Counted from the first letter of the stretch, positions 1-11,916 are shown. The stretch is 64,000 nt of DNA from Mesorhizobium temperatum (GCF_002284575.1 NZ_NPKJ01000019.1:186001-250000), one strand, 5' to 3'. Notes: generated by a model not told the origin, from the letters alone. Numbers and translations: made by a program.

Positions 1-759
1 CAAGGCCGGCAGCTCCGGATCGGCGGACAGAATATCAAGATCGCTGGGCACTGTGGAGGCCAGCCAGGTCGTGACGGCCAGATCCGAACGCACAGTCGCC
101 GTCGTCGCGTCGAGGTTGCCGTTCTCGAATACGGTCCGCCATTCCAGCCCGTGCTCGTTGAGCGCCGCCAGCACCGCAGGACGGAAGGCACAGGTGTCGG
201 CCACCATCGAAACCGGCAAGGGCCGCTTGCACTGGGCTATGCCGCCTTTGGCGCCGACCCAGACCAGCCGGTCGATGGCGAGACATTCGCCGGCGGACGG
301 ACCGACCGGTTCCTCGATCACGGCAAGGTCTATCGTGCCAGCTGCCAATGCCGCCGCAAGCTCCGGCGACGAGGCGCAGACCAGCGAAATCTCGACCTGC
401 TGATAGGTCTCAGCATAGGTCTTCAGCACCGGCGCAAGCATGGTGCCAACCAGATCATACGGCACGCCGAGCCGCACCTCACCCGCGACCGCGCTGATCG
501 CCATCTCGGCCCAGATCTCGTCATTCAGGGAGAGCAAGCGCTTGCCCTTGCCGAACAGTCGTTCCCCGGAACGGGTCAGTCTCAGGCCGCGCCGGTCGCG
601 CTCGAATAGGCTGCAGCCGAGAACCTCCTCCAGCCGCTTGATCTGCTGGCTGACGGCACCTTGCGTCAGATGCAGCGCGTTCGCCGCCGCCGTCATGCTG
701 GCCGTGGCGGCGACGGTGACGAAGGTCCGGATCAGGGACGTGTCGAGATTGCGGATCAT
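1..759 (-). CDS. LysR-family transcriptional regulator (C-terminus outside window)
   Basis: The reading frame runs leftward from the ATG at 759 and leaves the window without a stop, so only about 253 residues are visible. The N-terminus (MIRNLDTSLIRTFVTVAAT, then LTQGAVSQQIKRLEE) is a typical LysR winged helix-turn-helix, followed by a periplasmic-binding-like effector domain. It is divergent from the LysE-type exporter at 855, with 95 bases between the two start codons. This is the usual arrangement in which a LysR protein controls export of an amino acid. The effector is unknown. Confidence 0.9.
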   Translation of the reverse strand, partial: MIRNLDTSLIRTFVTVAATASMTAAANALHLTQGAVSQQIKRLEEVLGCSLFERDRRGLRLTRSGERLFGKGKRLLSLNDEIWAEMAISAVAGEVRLGVPYDLVGTMLAPVLKTYAETYQQVEISLVCASSPELAAALAAGTIDLAVIEEPVGPSAGECLAIDRLVWVGAKGGIAQCKRPLPVSMVADTCAFRPAVLAALNEHGLEWRTVFENGNLDATTATVRSDLAVTTWLASTVPSDLDILSADPELPAL

Positions 760-818
760 TGTTGCATTATATTCTCTAATGCCAACCATGACAAACATTT
801 CATTTACTGATGCATTCC

Positions 819-831
819 CATGCTTAGCATG
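819..831. promoter_or_regulatory. Palindrome in LysR/LysE intergenic region
   Basis: CATGCT-T-AGCATG is a perfect dyad with 6-base arms, 24 bases before the exporter start codon. It is a candidate LysR binding site; function is inferred from position only. Confidence 0.4.
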
Positions 832-854
832 CTGGTTCCAACCGAGGAAACAAC

Positions 855-1454
855 ATGTTTGAGGCCATCTTTCCGCTCTTCCTGTTTGCCTTGGTCTCGA
901 CCTCCACGCCCGGCATGGCCACGACCTTGTCGACTGCATCCGGGGCACAGTTCGGCTTTCGGCGCTCTGTTCCGCTGATGGCTGGAAGTGCGGCCGGCCT
1001 GGCCACGGTGGCTGCGGCAGGTGCGGCCGGGCTCGCCGGCCTGTTGGCAGCCGCTCCGTCACTGCAGCTGGCGATGAAGGTAGCCGGATCGCTCTATCTG
1101 ATCTGGCTCGCATGGAAGATCGGCCGCAGCGGTCCACCCAATCTGGACGTGGCCATGTCCAAGCCGAACAGCTTTTTCGGTGGCGTGGGCCTGCAATGGA
1201 TGAACCCCAAGGGTTGGGCCATGGGTCTGGGAGCGGCGGCATCCTTTGCCGCCCTCGCCAACGGACCGTTGCAGCTCGCCTTTCTGCTCGGCACGGTCTT
1301 CGGCCTGGCAGCCGCGCTGTCACTGTCGGCGTGGTGCGTGGCGGGCACGCTGCTCGCGCGGTTGCTCAGAACCGAGCGGCAGTGGCGCGTGCTCAACGCC
1401 GTGCTTGGGCTGCTGCTGGCCGCCTCGATCATTCCGATGTGGCAGCCAGCATAG
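855..1454 (+). CDS. LysE/RhtB-family amino-acid exporter
   Basis: A 199-residue hydrophobic protein of the length and six-helix pattern of LysE/RhtB exporters. The family signature is visible near the N-terminus (STPGMATTL, in the place of the usual PGP) and in the segment LYLIWLAWKIGR followed by LQWMNPKGWAMG. The ATG at 855 is preceded by GAGGAAA. It probably exports an amino acid or homoserine-like compound across the inner membrane, under the divergent LysR regulator. The substrate cannot be read from the sequence. Confidence 0.88.
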   Translation: MFEAIFPLFLFALVSTSTPGMATTLSTASGAQFGFRRSVPLMAGSAAGLATVAAAGAAGLAGLLAAAPSLQLAMKVAGSLYLIWLAWKIGRSGPPNLDVAMSKPNSFFGGVGLQWMNPKGWAMGLGAAASFAALANGPLQLAFLLGTVFGLAAALSLSAWCVAGTLLARLLRTERQWRVLNAVLGLLLAASIIPMWQPA

Positions 1455-1614
1455 ATGCTGATGCTCAGGCGGCGTAGCCCAGCAGCGTTTCGAGGACATG
1501 GTCGACAAGGAGCAGGCGGCAAGGCTGCGCGCGCGCTGAATGACATCGCCGCGCTGGATTTTGGTATACCGCCGGCAGCGCCCTGAGGTCTCGGACGGCC
1601 GGCGGTAGCCAGAC

Positions 1615-2793
1615 TTACTCCGCCGGCATGGCAATCGGCCGCGCCGCCCGGTGGCCGGCCAGCATGACGCCAAGACCCAGGACCGGGAACACTGCTGCGA
1701 CTAGGCCGAGATCGGCTGGCGCGCCATAGCGCAGCACCGCGCCGCCGACGACGGCGCCCAGCGCCACGCCGAGATAGAGCGCCGAACCGTTGAGCGACAG
1801 CACGATGGGCGCTGCGTCGGGCGCCAGCCTGATGATGCGGCTGGCCTGCGCCGGCGGGAAGGCCCAGCCGACGATGCCCCACGGCACCATCATGGCCATC
1901 AGCGCCGGCCCGGCGATGCTGTGCGGCAGGAATGCCGGGATGACCGAAAGCATCACCAGCATGACCGCACTCAGCGCCAGCGACCAGCTGACGGTGCGCG
2001 TCGCACCGAAGCGGTCGGCAGCCTGCCCGCCGGCAATGTTGCCGATGACGGCGCCGACGCCGAAGGCAAGCAGCATGCCGGGCAGCGCGATCGGGCTCAA
2101 GCCGCCACCTTCGATGGCCAGCGGCGCGACAAAGGCAAAGACCGTGAAGGCGCCGGTGAGCGCCAGCAGCGTGGTCAGCAGGATCGATGGCACGCCGGGG
2201 CGAAGGGTTGCGGCCAGCCGCTGCCTGAGCGGCAGCTTGGTGCCGACGATGCCGCGCGGCAGCCGGTACCACAGGATTGAGCCGGCCAGCGCGCCGAGCC
2301 CGGCGATGGCAAAGAACGTGCCGCGCCAGCCGGCAACGGTCGCGACAAGCGCGCCGAGCGGTGCGCCGACCGCCACCGCCACCGTAGTGCCGCCGACGAC
2401 GACGGCAATGGCGCGGGCGCGGTGATGATCATCGACAAGCGCCACGGCCATCCCCTGCGCCGTCGCAGCAAACAGGCCGGACGACAGCGCCATGACGATG
2501 CGCGCGATCAGCAGCAATTCGAAAGAGGAACTCAGCGCCGCCGCCAGATTGCCCAGAACGAAAAACACCAGCGTCCACAAGATGACGCGCCGCCGGTCCC
2601 ATTCGCCGGTTAGCGTCGCCAGGATCGGCGTGCCGAGCGCATAGGCGAGCGCGAAGGCGGTGATCAGCGCGCCGGCGAGTGGAACGGAGATGGCGGCGTC
2701 GGCCGCGATGTCCGGCAACAGGCTTGAAATGACGAAACCTTCGGTCGCGATCGTGAAAGACCCGAGCGCAAGCCAGATGAGGCGCTTGTCCAT
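1615..2793 (-). CDS. MFS transporter, DHA1 (AraJ/drug efflux) type
   Basis: A 392-residue protein with about 12 hydrophobic segments and the MFS loop 2-3 motif in altered form (LATLTGEWDRRRVILW). The N-terminus (MDKRLIWLALGSFTIATEGFV) is typical of the arabinose-efflux/CmlA-like DHA1 group. It is divergent from an ArsR-type regulator at 2987, and a perfect 18-base dyad lies 15 bases upstream of its start. Probably a proton-driven efflux pump for a small organic compound, repressed by the neighbour. Substrate unknown. Confidence 0.85.
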   Translation of the reverse strand: MDKRLIWLALGSFTIATEGFVISSLLPDIAADAAISVPLAGALITAFALAYALGTPILATLTGEWDRRRVILWTLVFFVLGNLAAALSSSFELLLIARIVMALSSGLFAATAQGMAVALVDDHHRARAIAVVVGGTTVAVAVGAPLGALVATVAGWRGTFFAIAGLGALAGSILWYRLPRGIVGTKLPLRQRLAATLRPGVPSILLTTLLALTGAFTVFAFVAPLAIEGGGLSPIALPGMLLAFGVGAVIGNIAGGQAADRFGATRTVSWSLALSAVMLVMLSVIPAFLPHSIAGPALMAMMVPWGIVGWAFPPAQASRIIRLAPDAAPIVLSLNGSALYLGVALGAVVGGAVLRYGAPADLGLVAAVFPVLGLGVMLAGHRAARPIAMPAE

Positions 2794-2808
2794 GGCAGCA
2801 AATCCTTA

Positions 2809-2826
2809 GTTCAAAAGTTATTGAAC
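2809..2826. promoter_or_regulatory. Operator candidate GTTCAA-N6-TTGAAC
   Basis: A perfect inverted repeat (GTTCAA, six bases, TTGAAC) directly upstream of the MFS gene and between it and the divergent ArsR-type gene. ArsR-family repressors bind short dyads of this kind, so this is the most likely operator. Confidence 0.55.
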
Positions 2827-2986
2827 AATTGTACATAATGGGGCATGGTGTCAATGAAGCCACCCGAGAATAGCGGAACCCTCCTGACAGCTCTATGTCA
2901 GGACAAGGTGGCGGGAGGTAGAAACTGCGTGCATCCGCCAGGAGAGATGCGTTGAAATCGGCCCTGATTGCGCTTAGTTCTCCGGC

Positions 2987-3343
2987 ATGACATTGCCCCA
3001 CCCCGCCGCCGACCAGATCAGCCTGTCGAACGTGCTTGCCGTGCTCGGCGATCCGACGCGGCTGGCCATCGTGCGCTATCTCGCCAGCAAGGAAGGCGTG
3101 CCGCTGAATTGCAGCCAGTTTCTCGATCTCGGCTCGAAGACCAATCTCAGCTACCACCTGGCCAAATTGCGCGAGGCCGGCGTCACCCGCACCGAGGTGG
3201 TTGGCACCAGCCGGCTGATCACGCTGCGCCGCGACGATCTCGATACCCGCTTTCCGGGCCTGCTCGATAGCGTCATTGCCGCTGCCGTCAACGATACGGC
3301 GCTGCCGGCTGTGGGCGCCTCCGAGATCGAAGTCCGCGCCTGA
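2987..3343 (+). CDS. ArsR-family winged-helix regulator
   Basis: A 118-residue protein with the ArsR order of features: VLAVLGDPTRLAIVRYLA (helix 1-2), TNLSYHLAKLREAGV (recognition helix) and a short wing with TSRLITLRRDDLDTRFPG. No cysteine pair for metal binding is visible in the recognition helix, so it probably senses an organic ligand or redox state. It is divergent from the DHA1 efflux pump; the pair looks like a self-contained resistance module. Confidence 0.85.
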   Translation: MTLPHPAADQISLSNVLAVLGDPTRLAIVRYLASKEGVPLNCSQFLDLGSKTNLSYHLAKLREAGVTRTEVVGTSRLITLRRDDLDTRFPGLLDSVIAAAVNDTALPAVGASEIEVRA

Positions 3344-3347
3344 GGCT

Positions 3348-3510
3348 GTTCCTCGCCCCCGTGCAACGGGGGAGAGGTGGCCGCGAAGCGGCCGGAGAGG
3401 GGGCCTCCGAAGCGAACAAACGATCGCTTTGAGGGCTCAAGGGTGGCGTGCAGTCCCCGTCTCGGCTTCGCCGAGACACCCCTCCCCCACTTCCGTGGGG
3501 GCGAGGAACC
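3348..3510. repeat. Palindromic intergenic repeat, family A (RIME-like)
   Basis: The outer ends are inverted: GTTCCTCGCCCCC at the left and GGGGGCGAGGAAC at the right. Internal sub-palindromes read GGCCGCGAAGCGGCC and GTCTCGGCTTCGCCGAGAC. Further copies lie at 11255-11424 and 14592-14730. Consistent with rhizobial intergenic mosaic elements. Confidence 0.85.
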
Positions 3511-3568
3511 AAAGTCCTGCAAGGTCCGCCCTTCCCGACCAGTAATTCGTCAACCTACGGAGCTTCCC

Positions 3569-4328
3569 ATGCGCATTGCCGTCCTCGCCGATATTCACGG
3601 CAACATCCTCGCCCTGGATGCCGTGCTCGACGATCTCAGGCAGCGCGGCAATGCCGATCTCATCGTCAACCTCGGGGATTGCGTCTCCGGCCCGCTCTGG
3701 CCGCGCGAAACCATGGACCGGCTTGAAGCGCTCGCCTTGCCGACGGTGCGCGGCAATCACGACCGCCGCGTCGCCCGCGACGCCGCCGATGAAGCCATGT
3801 GGCCGTCCGACCGCTATGCGCAGGAGCGGCTGACATCGGCGCAGCGCGAGGAGCTGTTCGCCTTGCCCCTCACGCTGGAGATCGCGCCGGGGGTGACCGC
3901 CTTCCATGCCCGGCCCGACCACGACGAAAAATACTTGACCGATACGATAGAAGATGGCGCGGCTGGTGCGCGCACCACTGGCCGCCATCAAGCGGCGGCT
4001 GGCCGCGCTCGATCCGGCTTGCTGCGTCGTACTGTGCGGCCACAGCCACCGCAGCGAACTGATCCGTATCCCCGACGGCCCGGTCGTCTTCAATCCGGGC
4101 AGCATCGGCTGCCCCGCCTATGAGGATTCGACACCGCCGGCGCATGTTTCCGAGCAAGGCTCCCCACATGTGCGCTACGGCATCGTCGAACTGGGTGAGC
4201 CGGGCCGCCCCGACCGCTTCGAGGCCATCGCCGTCGACTATGATCACGAGGCGGCAGCGCAGCAGGCCGAACAGGCGGGACGGCCGGAATGGGCCTACGC
4301 GCTGCATACCGGATTCATGCCCGGCTGA
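3569..4328 (+). pseudogene. Calcineurin-like metallophosphoesterase, one frameshift
   Basis: All family metal-binding motifs are present but split over two frames. From the ATG at 3569: MRIAVLADIHGN, NLGDCVSGP, VRGNHDRR and FHARPDHDEKYL. After a shift at about 3953-3962 the frame beginning near 3954 continues with VVLCGHSHR and VVFNPGSIGCPAY and stops at 4328. The shift corresponds to one extra base or two missing bases in GATGGCGCGGCTG. The intact protein would be a YfcE/MJ0936-type phosphodiesterase of about 250 residues. It is either a recent pseudogene or a sequence error; the conserved second half favours a recent or artificial break. Confidence 0.75.
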
Positions 4329-4386
4329 ACGAGGCACGGGTTCATGCCCGGCTGAACGCGGAACGCGTTCATGCCGCCCGGCTGAG
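4314..4386 (+). repeat. 27-bp tandem repeat over the phosphoesterase stop codon
   Basis: TTCATGCCCGGCTGAAC at 4314-4330 recurs at 4341-4357, giving a 27-base period, and a degenerate third copy follows at 4368-4386. Each unit contains the stop codon TGA of the upstream gene, and the second copy is flanked as GTTCA-N8-TGAAC, a short hairpin. Confidence 0.75.
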
Positions 4387-4542
4387 CTTGCTCACGCTGG
4401 CTGAACTTTGTTCATGCCGAGGTCGCATTTTCGGGCTTACATAGCGCCATGTCGTCCCTTATAAAATCGACTTGGCCTGCGGTCTCGTTTCCGTGCCTGG
4501 CCGCTGCCTTCGGTAATGAATTCTATCGCCACGGCCAACATA

Positions 4543-5502
4543 ATGAGGCGCACAGTTACGCTCCAAACGACACTGTACGCGCTCACTGCCGCCCCTCTCC
4601 TGCTGACGGCGCTACTGCCGGCCAGGGCCGAGGAGGCGCCGGTCGTGTCCATCGTGACCGACCTCGCTCCAGGCGATCTCCTGAACGTCCGCGCCACGGC
4701 ATCGGCGATGGGCAAGATCAAGGCTCGGCTGCCGAATGGTACGAGCGTGAACAATCTCGGCTGCAACGACGTCGATGGCTACCGCTGGTGCAAGGTTGCA
4801 GAAATCGACAACCCGCAACTGGCCGGATGGGCTCCTGCGCGCTACCTGAACCCCGAGAATCCGGCGGCCGTTTCGGATGCGGATACTGATCCGACCGGCG
4901 AAGGCGCGGCCTCTGCAGCCGAGGCCTCGAACCCGCCAACCGCAGACCAGCCGCTGCCCGACCTGACGGCGCGCCTGGGCGCGACCGGTCCCGAAACCAC
5001 GATGACAGCTGCTGAGGCAATCGGCAGGGCCGCCATCGAGGACGCTTACCGCCTGGCGCTCGCTGCCAGCCGAAATCCTTCGACCGGGGAGATGCCGACG
5101 CCCGCGGCGGCGGAAGCCAGCCAAAATCGCGCCGCCAATGCGGCGGCTCCGGCCAACGCACAAACCGTTGCGCGGCTGCAGCCGCCAGGGCGGCCCGCGC
5201 CGGCCCTGGGTGCCCACAACGAGATTCCCTGTGCCCGCTATGTCGGCCAGCCGATGACCAATTGCAAGGCGGGCGTTGTCCACACGGGCGACAAAGCCGA
5301 GGTGACCGTGACCTGGCCCGATGGCGGCACGCGCGTCATCAGCTTCCAGGCCGGTCGGCCCGCCGGTTCGAATGCATCAGGCGAATTCCGCTATACGCGC
5401 GAGGGCAGCCTGAACCTGATCCGTGTCGGCGTTTCCGAACGCTTCGAGATCACGGATCAGTTGGCGCTGGGAGATGAGTGGCTAAGGGGAATAAGGCAGT
5501 AG
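4543..5502 (+). CDS. Exported SH3b-domain protein
   Basis: About 319 residues from ATG 4543 (an in-frame ATG at 4516 would add nine). The start MRRTVTLQTTLYAL leads into a hydrophobic stretch ending ALLPARAEE, a clear Sec signal peptide. Residues about 40-95 form a bacterial SH3 domain (LLNVRATASAMGKIKARLPN, then GYRWCKV and LAGWAPARYL). A low-complexity Ala/Pro/Thr linker follows, then a second small domain with two cysteines (IPCARYVGQPMTNCKAG). It probably acts in the periplasm near peptidoglycan. No enzymatic motif is visible. Confidence 0.75.
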   Translation: MRRTVTLQTTLYALTAAPLLLTALLPARAEEAPVVSIVTDLAPGDLLNVRATASAMGKIKARLPNGTSVNNLGCNDVDGYRWCKVAEIDNPQLAGWAPARYLNPENPAAVSDADTDPTGEGAASAAEASNPPTADQPLPDLTARLGATGPETTMTAAEAIGRAAIEDAYRLALAASRNPSTGEMPTPAAAEASQNRAANAAAPANAQTVARLQPPGRPAPALGAHNEIPCARYVGQPMTNCKAGVVHTGDKAEVTVTWPDGGTRVISFQAGRPAGSNASGEFRYTREGSLNLIRVGVSERFEITDQLALGDEWLRGIRQ

Positions 5503-5560
5503 GGCAGTAGGGCAATATGTTTAAAGGGCGCTCGAACCTCTGCCCTACTGCCCTACTGCC
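5495..5560 (+). terminator. 20-bp perfect inverted repeat built of GGGCAGTA-like units
   Basis: GGCAGTAGGGCAGTAGGGCA at 5495-5514 is exactly complementary to 5541-5560, with a 26-base loop. Each arm is itself a tandem repeat of a 7-base unit. The left arm contains the stop codon of the SH3 gene. A long hairpin of this kind probably ends or stabilises that transcript. Confidence 0.6.
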
Positions 5561-5579
5561 CTACTCGCATTTTAGGGGG

Positions 5580-5608
5580 TTACATCAGGCAAAACTCTTC
5601 CCTATAAG
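5580..5608 (+). promoter_or_regulatory. Candidate promoter for carB leader
   Basis: TTACAT (5580-5585), a 17-base spacer and TATAAG (5603-5608) fit a sigma-70 type promoter. It would start RNA near 5615, upstream of the intrinsic terminator at 5642-5670 and carB at 5703. Confidence 0.4.
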
Positions 5609-5641
5609 GCCCTCCTAGCCTGATACCAGAATCGCGAGCAC

Positions 5642-5670
5642 AACCGGCCGGGTCTTCCCGTCCGGTTTTT
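5642..5670 (+). terminator. Intrinsic terminator just upstream of carB (possible attenuator)
   Basis: AACCGGCCGGG, loop TCTT, CCCGTCCGGTT and a run of T form an 11-base stem with one mismatch. It ends 32 bases before the carB ATG and on the same strand. It either ends the upstream transcript or acts as an attenuator of a carB leader starting near 5615. Confidence 0.65.
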
Positions 5671-5702
5671 CGTGCAAGCCGCCTGCCGAACGGACCCTCG
5701 AT

Positions 5703-9200
<3,498 letters not shown>

Positions 9201-9208
9201 GCGACTAG

Positions 9209-9262
9209 CCAATCTCCCTCCTTGTGGGGGAGATGGCCGGCAGGCCAGAGGGGGGCGCTGTC
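9209..9262. repeat. Short palindromic repeat after carB
   Basis: AATCTCCCTCCTTGTGGGGG AGAT, GGCCGGCAGGCC and AGAGGGGGGC are the parts of a degenerate rhizobial intergenic repeat; a related short element is at 14521-14560. Confidence 0.55.
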
Positions 9263-9378
9263 CCGCCAACGCTGCGATTCTGGGCTCGCCCATACCGCAC
9301 GGATTGTGATTCCGTTACGCGACTTGTGCTGCCTTTAGCGGGTAACTTCGACCGACTGGAGATCCGCCAGCGGCCCAG

Positions 9379-10089
9379 TCACGGATGCAGCGAAGTAAGC
9401 TCGTCTGCAACAAGCGACTGCAAACGCCACAAATTGCGATCCCGAATACCCAAGGCCTCCAATTGCGAGATTGTGTTGTAAAGATACTCAGCGCACGATC
9501 CTCCGTGGCCACACGCCGTAGCCAAAATAGTCGCCGTCTCATCCGGCGTAAGGCCCCCCATGTAGTTGACGCCCTTTCGATTGACGACGAAGGCAAGGGC
9601 TCGAATGAGTCCTTGGACCGTATGAACCTGCACCCAACGGGGAGTGTGGGTGAATGGCTTTCTGGACGGCCTCACTGGCATTTCGCGCCGGACAAGTTTT
9701 CCGAGTTGGGCCTCAACCGTGTCCTCGGCCAGCCGTAAGGCCATCCCCCCGCACTGCCCACCCCTGTCGAGCCCCATCATCAGACCTGGCTGGTCGACTG
9801 TTCCGCGCCAGTCTCGCATACGAATGCAGAACGAACGGTGCCACCCCCGCACCACGCCCGCACGCTCCTCGACGTGCTCCGCGGCCGGATTCCAGAGAAG
9901 TGAGCCGTAGGCGAAAATCCACGCATCCTGTCCATCAGGACGTGACACCAATATCTCCCGAACGGTGGCGTTCCACTCGGTTTCGGTATTACGAACCATA
10001 TGCGGCGCTGGGCCTGTGTTCTCAATCGCGCGATATGCGCGTGCTACCAAATCTACCGTCAGCGCCATTCCGCGTTGCGCTCGGGGCAT
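9379..10089 (-). CDS. ChaC-type gamma-glutamylcyclotransferase
   Basis: A 236-residue protein with the ChaC signature: FAYGSLLWNPA at the substrate loop, then GWHRSFCIRMRDWRGT and QPGLMMGLDRGGQCGG, the conserved glutamate in VRREM, and ALAFVVNRKGVNYMGGL. ChaC enzymes cleave glutathione to 5-oxoproline and Cys-Gly in the cytoplasm. The start at 10089 has GAGAGGTG just upstream. It stands alone, transcribed against carB, with somewhat lower GC than carB. Confidence 0.87.
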   Translation of the reverse strand: MPRAQRGMALTVDLVARAYRAIENTGPAPHMVRNTETEWNATVREILVSRPDGQDAWIFAYGSLLWNPAAEHVEERAGVVRGWHRSFCIRMRDWRGTVDQPGLMMGLDRGGQCGGMALRLAEDTVEAQLGKLVRREMPVRPSRKPFTHTPRWVQVHTVQGLIRALAFVVNRKGVNYMGGLTPDETATILATACGHGGSCAEYLYNTISQLEALGIRDRNLWRLQSLVADELTSLHP

Positions 10090-10263
10090 ACGACACCTCT
10101 CGAAATCCGTGTGACGTTTAACTTACCCGGGCAGGATTTGAGGACGAGTTTACTTCAAACACAAGCGGAAATTGTCGTGTCGCTCTACGCCGCGATCACC
10201 TCTCCTAGTCGCAACGCCCTTCCTGCCTGCACGAGATTGATCGCGAAATCGGTCGCCGCCGCC

Positions 10264-10734
10264 CTAGTTGAGAAACCCAATGAATCGTCCGGCGAAAAGC
10301 ACGGACGTCCACAGCACCAGCGAGAGCACGGCCAGCACGGTGACGACCCCACCAGCCGGCACCTCAACGCCTCTTGCGCGGCAGACGCGCATGAAGACGA
10401 GGAAGTTGGCGCCGGCGAGAAGGATGAGTGTCATCTTGGTGAGGAAAATGGGCATCGCCGCATATTCGCTCGCCCTGACTGAAAAGAGCAGCGATCCCGT
10501 GACAAGCGCGCCGGCAAACGCGGCAAATGCGGTGCGGCGCATCAGCGCGACGAACGCCGCGTAGGGCAGCGAACAGAAGGCGCCGAGGACCCTGAGGTCC
10601 ATGAGCCAGACGCTGGTCAGCAGCGCGCCGATCGACATGATGTGCAGCGCGTTGACTATGGGATAGGCGACGAATGAGGCCTTCAGTGCCCGCACCAAGA
10701 CGAGTTGCTCGATGCCGGCGAGGAGCTCGTCCAT
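10264..10734 (-). CDS. DUF6644-like integral membrane protein
   Basis: A 156-residue protein with four or more hydrophobic helices (FVAYPIVNALHIMSIGALLT, AFAAFAGALVTGSLLF, MTLILLAGANFLVFM, VVTVLAVLSLVLWTSVLFAG). The first helix carries a histidine (NALHIMSIG) as in DUF2214/DUF6644 proteins. Its ATG follows directly on the TGA of the upstream gene, so the two are translationally coupled. The constant pairing with a DUF6152 protein suggests a shared envelope function. Biochemical role unknown. Confidence 0.7.
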   Translation of the reverse strand: MDELLAGIEQLVLVRALKASFVAYPIVNALHIMSIGALLTSVWLMDLRVLGAFCSLPYAAFVALMRRTAFAAFAGALVTGSLLFSVRASEYAAMPIFLTKMTLILLAGANFLVFMRVCRARGVEVPAGGVVTVLAVLSLVLWTSVLFAGRFIGFLN

Positions 10735-11124
10735 TCAGGCCGGCGGCACGCGGTCGGGATAAACATCATAAGTCTTGCCATTGACGATGATGCGGGATGC
10801 TTTCATCCACTTCTCGGTCTCGTCGCGCGAGCGGTGACCGATCGCGGTCACCTCGTCGCCGACCTTGGCGACCTCCTCGGTGAAGCCGGCGGCGATCGTG
10901 CGGGACGGCGGCGCCAAATCCACCCGCCAGACCTCGCCCTCTGCGTCGACATCCAGCGTGGCATGCGGATTACCGATATAGATGGCCGTGATCTTGCCCC
11001 GGAGTTCGAAGAACCCGTCCTGGGTCCACGACCAGCCGTGATGTCCATAGGCTGCGGTGGCGGCGGCAAGAATCACTGCCGCTGTCAGCGCGACCCTCCG
11101 AATCCCGTTGAAAGGTGACTGCAT
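10735..11124 (-). CDS. DUF6152-like exported protein
   Basis: About 129 residues from the ATG at 11124, chosen because GAGGAGG lies just upstream. The N-terminus (IRRVALTAAVILAAATAAYG) is a Sec signal peptide and the mature chain begins HHGW, a His-rich start typical of DUF6152. It reads as a small beta-rich domain (LRGKITAIYIGNPHATLDVD). It is the first gene of a two-gene unit with the DUF6644-like membrane protein. The amino-terminal histidines could bind metal, which is speculation. Confidence 0.72.
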   Translation of the reverse strand: MQSPFNGIRRVALTAAVILAAATAAYGHHGWSWTQDGFFELRGKITAIYIGNPHATLDVDAEGEVWRVDLAPPSRTIAAGFTEEVAKVGDEVTAIGHRSRDETEKWMKASRIIVNGKTYDVYPDRVPPA

Positions 11125-11254
11125 CGCTCGCCTCCTCGGGTCCATCCCACCATTCGAGAGTAGGTCACGGCGCGGCAACGTCAAATCACATCGGTGCGAA
11201 GGTCGTTGGCCACGCTATCGGTTGTCGATGTCGGCGCTGCCCTCAACCCCCTCG

Positions 11255-11424
11255 GGTTCCTCGGCCCCGCTAGAGCGGGGGAGAGGTGGCCGCGAAGCGG
11301 TCGGAGAGGGGGCTTCGTAGGGCGAATGCGTTGTAGAAAACTTGGTCACGGTCACGGCAGTCCCCCCTCTCCGTCTCGGCTGCGCCGAGCCACCTCTCCC
11401 CCACGTTCGTGGGGGCGAGGAACC
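11255..11424. repeat. Palindromic intergenic repeat, family A, second copy
   Basis: It starts GGTTCCTCGGCCCCGC and ends GTGGGGGCGAGGAACC, with internal GGCCGCGAAGCGGTC and GTCTCGGCTGCGCCGAG. It has the same architecture as 3348-3510. Confidence 0.85.
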
Positions 11425-11595
11425 CAAGTTCTGCTCGCGGGCAATATGGACAGCGTAAACCTGAAGCGATTGCCCTGCGGAATGAACGGTCCGGTCTTGC
11501 TTCTGACATCTATGCGCGCCATGTTCGGCCCCTACCCGCCGCTCTTCTTCTCCATCGAATGAAGGTCGGAGACTCACACCTGAACGAGGCAAACC

Positions 11596-11916
11596 ATGAG
11601 CAGTATGAGAGACCGTCAGGAAGGCTTCGAAAAGAAGTTTGCGATGGACGAGGACACGAGGTTCAGGGCCATGGCGCGCCGTAACAAGCTGCTCGGTCTA
11701 TGGGCGGCCGAAAAGCTCGGCAAAACCGGTGAGGACGCCGACGCCTATGCGAAAGAGGTGGTCCGCGCGGACTTCGAAGAAGCCGGGGACAACGATGTGC
11801 TCCGCAAGATACGCGCCGATTTCGACGCGGCGGGCATCGCCCAGTCGGATGTTCAGATTCGCAGCGTCATGGACGAACTGCTGGTGACCGCGGTCGAGCA
11901 GATCAAAAACACCTGA
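11596..11916 (+). CDS. ATP synthase F1 inhibitor zeta subunit (DUF1476)
   Basis: A 106-residue, charged, all-helical protein starting MSSMRDRQEGFEKKFAMDED. It matches the alphaproteobacterial DUF1476 family, whose Paracoccus member (zeta) binds F1 and blocks ATP hydrolysis through its N-terminal helix. Conserved stretches include RRNKLLGLWAAEKLG and VMDELLVTAVEQI. Here it is a single gene between repeats, away from any atp operon, as is usual in rhizobia. Function in this organism is inferred from the family. Confidence 0.88.
   Translation: MSSMRDRQEGFEKKFAMDEDTRFRAMARRNKLLGLWAAEKLGKTGEDADAYAKEVVRADFEEAGDNDVLRKIRADFDAAGIAQSDVQIRSVMDELLVTAVEQIKNT

Noticed and set aside
1480..1614. Minus-strand coding-like tail (LLLVDHVLETLLGYAA) between LysE and MFS genes
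   Set aside because: Too short to assign and no upstream continuation; could be a gene remnant but not supportable.
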